Of a DNA stretch of 10,644 bases, positions 1-4,802 are shown in pieces (position 1 is the stretch's first letter; every line of letters starts with the position of its first letter). The position numbers and the translations under genes are program-made. Below the pieces are notes generated by a model. It was not told the DNA's origin. It ran no database searches and saw only the letters and a program-made list of their open reading frames with translations. The stretch lies in the NCBI GenBank assembly GCA_027019685.1, contig JALUWH010000179.1, forward strand, positions 1 through 10,644, written 5' to 3'. This stretch comes from Ghiorsea sp. GTDB lineage: Bacteria > Pseudomonadota > Zetaproteobacteria > Mariprofundales > Mariprofundaceae.

Positions 1-89
1 TGGAGCAATATGATTTATCGTACACTAATGATACGCTTTACTTGAATGGTCGTCGTTATTTTGTGGTGGATAATGATGTGTGTGACTAA
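1..89 (+). CDS. C-terminal tail of an unidentified protein (5' end outside window)
   Basis: The third frame is open from the window edge to a TAA at 87-89 and encodes about 28 residues ending in ...RRYFVVDNDVCD. The other two plus frames hit stops within the first 60 nt. The stop lies only 2 nt before the end of the convergent glycosylase gene, which suits a compact genome where this is a real gene tail. The piece is too short to assign to a family. It could also be a chance open frame, so confidence is moderate to low. Confidence 0.45.
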   Translation, partial: EQYDLSYTNDTLYLNGRRYFVVDNDVCD

Positions 90-91
90 GG

Positions 92-673
92 CTATAGCTG
101 GGCTTTGACCACAAAGCGATAGGGCAAAAGCGCATCTTCTTTTGCATAGTCCACGCCGATTCGTGGTGTGACTTCGATACAATCCTCGGGCACATCAATG
201 GATTTATCTTCTAACCAAATCTGATTGCCTTGTAATGATTGGGCATTGAAGGTTTGGTTGATGCCCATTGCCATAGATAATTTGCCTGGGCCATTGAGTA
301 GTTGGTGGTGGTATTGTTTGGCGTTTCGCCTTTGCAGCATGGTGTCCAATCCAGCATAAGGTTGGATGGCTCGAATTAATACGGCATGAGGAATATCTTG
401 TTCGTTGGTAACAATGTTGAATAAATGGTGCATGCCATAACAAAGATATACATAGCTTATGCCGCCTTGTTGATACATGGTTTCAGTGCGCGCTGTTCGG
501 CGGTTGCCATAAGCATGTGATGCTTTGTCAGTGATACCTGCATAAGCTTCTGTTTCGGTAATGATGCCAGCGCATGTTTTGCCATGAATGTGGGTGTATA
601 ATACTTTACCCAACAAGTTTTGGGCAACTTGTACCACATCTTGTTGCAAATAAAAGTCTATGGGCAGCTTCAT
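92..673 (-). CDS. mpg: DNA-3-methyladenine glycosylase, AAG/MPG family
   Basis: Monofunctional base-excision repair glycosylase that removes alkylated purines such as 3-methyladenine, and often hypoxanthine, from DNA. At 193 aa it has the usual bacterial AAG length. The motif ITETEAY (residues 38-44) matches the catalytic segment of human AAG, placing the catalytic glutamate at E42 and the base-stacking tyrosine at Y44. YVYLCYGMHHLFNIV (74-88), LIRAIQP (99-105, with the conserved R101) and LLNGPGKL (125-132) are further family blocks. The ATG at 671-673 gives the expected N-terminus (MKLPIDFYLQQDVV), although no good Shine-Dalgarno sequence precedes it. It is convergent with the partial gene on its left and divergent from nhaA, sharing a roughly 100-bp promoter region with it. 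The function is assigned from the family; nothing in the sequence looks degenerate. Confidence 0.95.
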   Translation of the reverse strand: MKLPIDFYLQQDVVQVAQNLLGKVLYTHIHGKTCAGIITETEAYAGITDKASHAYGNRRTARTETMYQQGGISYVYLCYGMHHLFNIVTNEQDIPHAVLIRAIQPYAGLDTMLQRRNAKQYHHQLLNGPGKLSMAMGINQTFNAQSLQGNQIWLEDKSIDVPEDCIEVTPRIGVDYAKEDALLPYRFVVKAQL

Positions 674-780
674 TGGGCTAGTGTGGTATTTCAGATGAAA
701 TAGTGCAACACCCTGAAAAATTAAGCAATTTTAACATTATTATGATTGACCAAAAGTGCAAAAAATATCACATTGTCAGC

Positions 781-1956
781 ATGAAGTTTATTGAATCATT
801 TATCCAAAAAGAATCATCCAGTGGTGTTTTGTTGATTGTTGCGACAATTTTAGCACTTATTTTTAGCAATACTTTATTGGCACCTTATTATGAAGCTTTT
901 TTACATGTCCCCGTTTCGATTCAACTTGGTTCATTATCTTTGGATAAATCACTGCACCATTGGGTGAATGATGGTTTGATGGCAATTTTCTTCTTTTTGA
1001 TTGGTTTAGAGGTTAAACGCGAAGTGTTGGAAGGTCATTTATCATCCATTAGTCAGGTCACATTACCCATCGTAGCAGCCATAGGTGGTATGGCTGTACC
1101 AGCTTTGATTTACCTTTATTTTAATGGTGATAACCCACTTGCAGCCAATGGTTGGGCAATTCCTACCGCCACAGATATTGCATTTGCCTTGGGTATACTT
1201 TCCTTGCTTGGTAAACGTGTACCCTTATCCCTCAAAGTCTTTTTGATGGCATTGGCGATTATTGATGACTTGGGTGCGATTGTGATTATTGCATTGTTTT
1301 ATACGGTTGATTTGTCCACGCTGTCGATTACGGTGGCTTCTGTGGCGCTTGCCATACTTATTGTGATGAACCGCATGGGTGTACTGAGAAAGTCTGCCTA
1401 TTTTATCGTGGGGCTTGTTTTGTGGGTGAGTGTGCTTAAATCAGGCGTTCATGCCACGTTGGCTGGTGTTGCCTTGGCATTTACCATCCCATTGTATGGA
1501 AAATTGGAAAATGGAGAGACGATTTCACCATTGAAAACACTTGAGCATGACCTGCACTATTGGGTTGCCTTTTTTATCTTACCGATTTTCGCATTTACCA
1601 ATGCCGGTGTGAATATTACAGAAATATCATTGGATCAAATGTCAGGTAGTGTACCTCTTGGTATTATGCTGGGCTTATTTTTGGGCAAACAACTGGGTGT
1701 ATTTGGTTTGAGTTGGCTGGTGATTAAGCTTGGTTTTGCGAAAATGCCAACGGGCAGTACTTGGTTGCAATTGTATGGTGTGTCAGTGCTTACAGGTATT
1801 GGTTTTACCATGAGTTTATTTATCACTTCGCTAGCATTTTCTTCAGCAGACTTATTTCAATACACCGATAAACTTGCGATTCTAGTCGGGTCGTTTAGTG
1901 CGGGTATTTTGGGTTACCTGCTATTGCGTATGGGTAAAAAGACTAATGTCAGCTAA
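781..1956 (+). CDS. nhaA: Na+/H+ antiporter NhaA
   Basis: Inner-membrane electrogenic antiporter that exchanges internal Na+ or Li+ for external protons, giving pH and sodium homeostasis. The frame is open from 703, but I place the start at 781. MKFIESFIQKESSSG aligns with known NhaA N-termini and gives 391 aa, close to the 388 of E. coli NhaA. Key residues are present: D132 in TATDIAFALG, the ion-binding pair D162/D163 in AIIDDLGA, the pH-response histidine H224 in LKSGVHATLAG, and K303 in LGKQLG (K300 in E. coli). The rest is strongly hydrophobic, consistent with about 12 membrane helices. There is no obvious ribosome-binding site before 781; a TATGAT at 741-746 could be a -10 box, but its -35 is poor. 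It is the first gene of an overlapping four-gene cluster. No nhaR-like regulator or sodium riboswitch is visible. Confidence 0.96.
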   Translation: MKFIESFIQKESSSGVLLIVATILALIFSNTLLAPYYEAFLHVPVSIQLGSLSLDKSLHHWVNDGLMAIFFFLIGLEVKREVLEGHLSSISQVTLPIVAAIGGMAVPALIYLYFNGDNPLAANGWAIPTATDIAFALGILSLLGKRVPLSLKVFLMALAIIDDLGAIVIIALFYTVDLSTLSITVASVALAILIVMNRMGVLRKSAYFIVGLVLWVSVLKSGVHATLAGVALAFTIPLYGKLENGETISPLKTLEHDLHYWVAFFILPIFAFTNAGVNITEISLDQMSGSVPLGIMLGLFLGKQLGVFGLSWLVIKLGFAKMPTGSTWLQLYGVSVLTGIGFTMSLFITSLAFSSADLFQYTDKLAILVGSFSAGILGYLLLRMGKKTNVS

Positions 1957-2344
1957 ACAAAGCTGCTCGCAATGTGGGGTGTTGGCAGGTTTAGTATCAG
2001 TACAAACTATTCAACACCAATTAAACAAGCCTTGGCATGGATTAAAAGTGGATAAGGCTCACTACTTTTGCGCTTCACCTGAGTGTGATGTTATTTATTT
2101 TAATACGGAAGGTGAAGTCATTACAAGGCAAGCTTTGCGGCAAGACGTTGGCATCAAAAGTAGGGATGATTCGGCACTGATTTGTTATTGTTTTGATGTG
2201 TCTCGGGCTGATGTTAAGGCTAACCCAGATGCTAAAGCGTATGTGATGGCACAAACCAAACAAAAGTTATGTGCTTGCCATATTCGCAACCCATCAGGGC
2301 AATGTTGCCTTAAAGACTTTGCTATTGTGGAAGGTGTATCATGA
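1946..2344 (+). CDS. CopZ-N-like zinc/[2Fe-2S] cluster protein
   Basis: A 132-aa cysteine-rich protein resembling the N-terminal domain of Archaeoglobus fulgidus CopZ, which holds one Zn and one [2Fe-2S] cluster and is linked to copper handling. Ten cysteines fall in ordered groups. C7 and C10 (CSQC) with C42 and C47 (CASPEC) look like the zinc site. C80 and C82 (ICYCFDV), C109 and C111 (LCAC) and C120/C121 (NPSGQCCL) supply the cluster ligands. The C-terminal HMA copper-binding domain of full CopZ is absent, so copper delivery cannot be assumed; a BFD-ferredoxin-like redox role is an alternative. I prefer the ATG at 1946 to the upstream in-frame ATG at 1898, because the upstream extension lies wholly inside nhaA and is unlike the family. 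It overlaps the nhaA end by 11 nt, implying translational coupling. Confidence 0.82.
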   Translation: MSAKQSCSQCGVLAGLVSVQTIQHQLNKPWHGLKVDKAHYFCASPECDVIYFNTEGEVITRQALRQDVGIKSRDDSALICYCFDVSRADVKANPDAKAYVMAQTKQKLCACHIRNPSGQCCLKDFAIVEGVS

Positions 2345-2787
2345 GTCATCGTTTAACGCTTGGTATTGAATTTTATTTTAAGGGCGAGCCTTTTTCTTCT
2401 TCTGTGACTATTGATTTGGACGAGCATTTTCAGGCAGATAGAGATGTGAGTCACATTTATGATATGTTGGCAAAAGAAATAGGCTTGGATCAATATCGCC
2501 ATGAATATGATGTGATGGTGATGCAGGATTTGGTATGTCAGTCGGCAGAAGGTATTGCGGCTCAATATGTAGAAAATGGGCAGGTGGACTGGCAGGGTTT
2601 GAAAGAAGCTTGGCAAAAAGAAGCGGATATGATGGTGCTACAACCTATTGCCAACAAATTCTTTAATGTTGAATCTTTAGAAGATGAACCCAAACTTGCA
2701 GCAGCTTTGCTTGCGGCTTATCGCGCAGGGCAAGACAAGGCGGCAAATCTGTCGAAAACAAATATTGGTTGGAACGAGGGTTTTTAA
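2341..2787 (+). CDS. Hypothetical protein in the nhaA-cbbY operon
   Basis: I do not recognise a family for this 148-aa protein. It is soluble-looking and acidic, with no signal peptide or membrane segment. The N-terminal third (LTLGIEFYFKGEPFSSSVTIDL) looks like beta strands; the remainder is mostly helical, ending in an alanine-rich segment (AAALLAAYRAGQDKAA) and a short tail. There is only one cysteine. The gene is credible: its ATG overlaps the previous stop as ATGA at 2341-2344, a GGAAGG Shine-Dalgarno sits at 2329-2334 with a 6-nt spacer, and its stop overlaps the cbbY start by 1 nt. Its position between a Zn/[2Fe-2S] protein and a sugar-phosphate phosphatase suggests co-expression but does not reveal a function. 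Confidence 0.85.
   Translation: MSHRLTLGIEFYFKGEPFSSSVTIDLDEHFQADRDVSHIYDMLAKEIGLDQYRHEYDVMVMQDLVCQSAEGIAAQYVENGQVDWQGLKEAWQKEADMMVLQPIANKFFNVESLEDEPKLAAALLAAYRAGQDKAANLSKTNIGWNEGF
2776..2780 (+). promoter_or_regulatory. Shine-Dalgarno for cbbY
   Basis: GAGGG lies 6 nt before the ATG at 2787, inside the end of the upstream reading frame. It supports the 2787 start over the in-frame ATG at 2769. The upstream stop and this start share one base (TAATG), a typical re-initiation arrangement. Confidence 0.7.
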
Positions 2788-3545
2788 TGGCTGAATTAAA
2801 ATGTTTATTGTGGGATGTGGATGGCACATTGGCAGATACCGAGCGTGACGGACATCGTGTTGCCTTTAATATGGCGTTTGAAGAAGCGGGTATGGATAGG
2901 CGCTGGAGCGTTGAAACTTATGGCGAGTTGCTGAAAGTGACGGGTGGTAAGGAACGTATGCAGTTTGACATCGACCGTGGTGGTATGCCTGAAATCCCTT
3001 ATGAAAAGATTGCCGAGCTTCATGCGCGTAAAACCATTCATTACCAAACATTGATTGCAGATGGTTTGATTCCATTGCGTGCAGGCGTATTGCGTTTGCT
3101 TGAAGAAGCTTATGCTGCAGGGATTACCCTTGGTGTTTCCACTACGACCACACCATCAGCTTTGGATGCATTGATTGAACATTCATTGGGCAAAGAATGG
3201 TTTGACCGCTTTGCTGTGCTTGCAGCAGGTGATATTGTGCCCCATAAAAAACCTGCATCAGATATTTATGATTATGCCTTGGAACAACTGGGAATGGCGG
3301 CTGAAAACACAGTTGCCCTTGAAGATTCAGGTAACGGCTGGTTATCAGCGCGTGATGCAGGTCTAAAATGCGTAGTAACCATCAACGATTACACTGCCAA
3401 CCAAGATTTTACAGGTGCGGATTTGGTGGTGTCTGAGTTTGGTGAAGCAGATAGGCCTGCAGTTGATGTGTTGATCAATAAACACAACCTTGATGATGTG
3501 CATCATGTGACATTGGCGCATTTACAAGCCATCTGCGCTGCATAA
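2787..3545 (+). CDS. cbbY: CbbY-type HAD phosphatase (probable xylulose-1,5-bisphosphate phosphatase)
   Basis: Cytosolic haloacid-dehalogenase-superfamily phosphatase, subfamily I with an alpha-helical cap. CbbY proteins dephosphorylate xylulose-1,5-bisphosphate, a misfire product of RuBisCO that inhibits the enzyme. The 252 residues contain all four HAD motifs: DVDGTLADTE (10-19; nucleophile D10, acid/base D12), GVSTTTT (116-122), the lysine motif VPHKKPASDIY (151-161) and VALEDSGNG (176-184). The cap carries YGELLKVTGGKER (45-57), very close to the YRELL-TGGKER block of Rhodobacter CbbY, which separates it from phosphoglycolate phosphatase and beta-phosphoglucomutase. It is the last gene of the overlapping cluster with nhaA. 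If the specificity is right the organism probably fixes CO2 through the Calvin cycle, but no RuBisCO gene is in the window, so that remains inference. Confidence 0.88.
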   Translation: MAELKCLLWDVDGTLADTERDGHRVAFNMAFEEAGMDRRWSVETYGELLKVTGGKERMQFDIDRGGMPEIPYEKIAELHARKTIHYQTLIADGLIPLRAGVLRLLEEAYAAGITLGVSTTTTPSALDALIEHSLGKEWFDRFAVLAAGDIVPHKKPASDIYDYALEQLGMAAENTVALEDSGNGWLSARDAGLKCVVTINDYTANQDFTGADLVVSEFGEADRPAVDVLINKHNLDDVHHVTLAHLQAICAA

Positions 3546-3553
3546 AATTAAAT

Positions 3554-3606
3554 GTCATACTCAGCTTGACTGGGTATCCATGGATTCCCGTTTTCACGGG
3601 AATGAC
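3554..3606. repeat. REPIN-like double palindrome between cbbY and tatD
   Basis: A 53-bp element bounded by inverted GTCAT (3554-3558) and ATGAC (3602-3606). It holds two hairpins. The first is imperfect: TACTCAG (3558-3564), loop CTTGA, CTGGGTA (3570-3576). The second is perfect: ATTCCCGT (3584-3591), loop TTTC, ACGGGAAT (3596-3603). Two REP-type hairpins between inverted ends is the architecture of REPINs, which are moved by RAYT transposases; none is encoded here. The second hairpin shares its ATTCCCG/CGGGAAT core with the element at 4666-4770. It may also act as a transcription terminator or mRNA stabiliser after cbbY. Confidence 0.75.
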
Positions 3607-3619
3607 GAAATAAAGAAAA

Positions 3620-3648
3620 CTTCGTGCTCTTCGTGAGCTTCGTGGTTC
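3620..3648. repeat. Three CTTCGTG units spaced 9 nt apart
   Basis: CTTCGTG begins at exactly 3620, 3629 and 3638, so the unit is CTTCGTGNN with a 9-nt period, ending in GGTTCAA just before the tatD ribosome-binding site. The same word followed by GGT recurs at 4432-4440 right after tatD. Such CTTCGTG / CTTTGCG word clusters occur between genes in various bacteria. No function can be assigned from this sequence. Confidence 0.6.
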
Positions 3649-3654
3649 AAAGGA
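3649..3654 (+). promoter_or_regulatory. Shine-Dalgarno for tatD
   Basis: AAAGGA lies 6 nt before the ATG at 3661 and supports that start. It abuts the last CTTCGTG unit, so the repeat forms the 5' untranslated region of tatD if transcription begins upstream of it. Confidence 0.6.
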
Positions 3655-3660
3655 ATAGCG

Positions 3661-4428
3661 ATGCAATTATTTGATACTCACTGCCATATCGATTTCCCTC
3701 ATTTTGATGAGGATAGAGACGATGTGTTCGGGCGCATGGCAGGTGAAGGGGTATCAAGAATTGTTGCGGTGGCTGTGGAAACTGAGCAAACATCGCGTCT
3801 CATCAAATTGGTGGAATCTAGAGATAATGTTTGGTTTTCAGTGGGGGTTCATCCCAATCATGAGGTGGACAATGAACCCACAGTTGAAGAGTTGGTTGAA
3901 TTATCCAAGCATGAGAAGTGTGTAGCCATTGGTGAGACTGGCATGGATTTCTTTCGAGATGCCTTGCCTGCGGATGTTCAAGAACAACGCTTTAGAACGC
4001 ACTTGAAGGCTGCGCATATTGTGAATAAACCTGTGATTGTGCATATGCGTGATGCAGATGAAGCCACGCTGCGTATTCTCAAAGACGAAGATGTAGCAGG
4101 CTGTGGTGGTATTATGCATTGCTTTTCATCGGATTGGCATGCTGCGAGCCAAGCTTTGGACATGGGTATGTCGATTTCATTTTCGGGCAATGTTACATTC
4201 AAAAAGAATGATGATTTAAGAGAAGTGGCAAGAAAAATACCGCTTGAATCTATGTTAATAGAAACCGATTCACCGTATTTAGCACCCGTACCCAAACGCG
4301 GTAAACGCAATGAGCCGACTTATGTGAAACACGTCGCCGAATGCATTGCGGAAGTGCGTGGCATAAGCTTGGAAGCTTTGGTGGAAGCGACTACAGCCAA
4401 TGCGCTTAAACGTTTTTCTATAAGATAA
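3661..4428 (+). CDS. tatD: TatD-family metal-dependent deoxyribonuclease
   Basis: Amidohydrolase-fold TIM-barrel metalloenzyme of the TatD/YcfH/YjjV family, involved in DNA 3' end processing and repair and possibly other phosphoester hydrolysis. It is full length at 255 aa. Metal ligands are visible in order: H7 and H9 in FDTHCHID, E92 in GETGMDFF, H128 in PVIVHMRDADE, H153 in GGIMHCFS and D203 in IETDSPYLAPVP. The block KRGKRNEP(T/S)YV (212-222) is also characteristic. In many genomes the subfamily YcfH member is simply labelled TatD, and the exact paralogue cannot be decided here. It is separated from cbbY by 115 bp of repeats and from yheS by 374 bp of repeats, so it may be transcribed alone or by read-through. 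Confidence 0.93.
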   Translation: MQLFDTHCHIDFPHFDEDRDDVFGRMAGEGVSRIVAVAVETEQTSRLIKLVESRDNVWFSVGVHPNHEVDNEPTVEELVELSKHEKCVAIGETGMDFFRDALPADVQEQRFRTHLKAAHIVNKPVIVHMRDADEATLRILKDEDVAGCGGIMHCFSSDWHAASQALDMGMSISFSGNVTFKKNDDLREVARKIPLESMLIETDSPYLAPVPKRGKRNEPTYVKHVAECIAEVRGISLEALVEATTANALKRFSIR

Positions 4429-4431
4429 GTG

Positions 4432-4480
4432 CTTCGTGGTGAAATTTTACCCTCTGCGAAACTCTGCGTTCTTTGCGGTT
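4432..4480. repeat. CTTCGTG / CTCTGCG / CTTTGCG word cluster
   Basis: Four related words follow the tatD stop: CTTCGTG (4432-4438), CTCTGCG (4452-4458), CTCTGCG (4462-4468) and CTTTGCG (4471-4477), then GTTAA. The last three are spaced 10 and 9 nt. They resemble the CTTCGTG run upstream of tatD, so the gene is bracketed by this repeat type. No known function. Confidence 0.5.
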
Positions 4481-4494
4481 AAGCTTTTTCTTCA

Positions 4495-4514
4495 TTTCTT
4501 TGCCACCAAAGAAA
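4495..4514. repeat. Perfect 8-bp hairpin TTTCTTTG/CAAAGAAA
   Basis: TTTCTTTG (4495-4502), loop CCAC, CAAAGAAA (4507-4514). CAAAGAAA repeats at 4521-4528, giving a second partner for the left arm. It precedes the larger palindrome directly and may be part of the same dispersed repeat. On neither strand is it followed by a clear T-run, so a terminator role is not well supported. Confidence 0.6.
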
Positions 4515-4530
4515 CGAAGCAAAGAAAGTG

Positions 4531-4643
4531 CCCCCTAAATAGCTGTGTATTTCTTCGGTGATTGGCAAAAGCGGGCGCAGAATTGGAATATTCTGCTTTC
4601 TCCCTTCTTTTGCCAACCACCTCAGCACAGCTATAGCAGGGGG
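4531..4643. repeat. Nested 113-bp palindrome (MITE-like or structured RNA)
   Basis: Four inverted-repeat layers nest around one centre: CCCCCT (4531-4536) with AGGGGG (4638-4643); ATAGCTGTG (4539-4547) with CACAGCTAT (4626-4634); GGTGATTGGCAAAAG (4557-4571) with CTTTTGCCAACCACC (4607-4621), 14 of 15 pairs; and GCAGAAT (4577-4583) with ATTCTGC (4590-4596). Most of the sequence can therefore fold back on itself as a long cruciform or RNA hairpin. It encodes no transposase. Small non-autonomous mobile elements and intergenic palindromes look like this, but no clear target-site duplication is visible. Confidence 0.75.
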
Positions 4644-4665
4644 AAGGTATTGTCGCAGACCTGCA

Positions 4666-4770
4666 CACCGTCATTCCCGCGTAGGCGGGAATCCACTGTT
4701 TGAGAATATGGTAACACCTGTATGATACCGCATGTTACTATGGATTCCCGCCTACGCGGGAATGACGGTG
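4666..4770. repeat. 105-bp element with perfect 30-bp terminal inverted repeats
   Basis: Positions 4666-4695 and 4741-4770 are exact reverse complements over 30 bp. Each arm is itself a hairpin: ATTCCCGC-GTAG-GCGGGAAT at 4673-4692 and ATTCCCGC-CTAC-GCGGGAAT at 4744-4763. The 45-bp centre adds a smaller inverted pair, GTAACA and TGTTAC. This is a REPIN/MITE architecture sharing its core word with the element at 3554-3606, and it resembles the ATTCCC...GGGAAT repeats known from Neisseria (dRS3) and other proteobacteria. It ends 32 bp before the yheS start. Confidence 0.85.
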
Positions 4771-4802
4771 AGGGTGAACTTCTTTCATGATGAGAGTATC
4801 CA

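Larger units (their letters stand above)
4429..4802. other. Repeat-packed intergenic region between tatD and yheS
   Basis: These 374 bp contain no credible gene. They hold, left to right, a CTTCGTG/CTCTGCG/CTTTGCG word cluster, a TTTCTTTG hairpin, a nested 113-bp palindrome and a 105-bp element with 30-bp terminal inverted repeats. About 30 bp of unstructured leader then remains before the yheS start. The parts are listed separately. Confidence 0.75.

Noticed and set aside
717..732. AAAATT-AAGC-AATTTT hairpin upstream of nhaA
   Set aside because: Six A/T pairs only; expected often by chance in AT-rich intergenic DNA and too weak to call an operator, riboswitch or terminator.
703..780. N-terminal extension of NhaA from an upstream ATG
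   Set aside because: The 26 extra residues are polar and unlike NhaA N-termini; starting at 781 gives the normal family length.
3978..4310. Minus-strand open frame of 110 codons inside tatD
   Set aside because: The plus-strand TatD motifs are intact across this region, so this is an antisense shadow.
4492..4674. 60-codon minus-strand open frame
   Set aside because: It lies entirely within the nested palindrome and flanking repeats, has no ribosome-binding site and shows repeat-derived composition, so it is probably a spurious frame.
4429..4802. CRISPR array or tRNA in the repeat-rich spacer
   Set aside because: The repeats are inverted and of unequal spacing rather than direct repeats with unique spacers, and no cloverleaf with a TTC-arm can be drawn.
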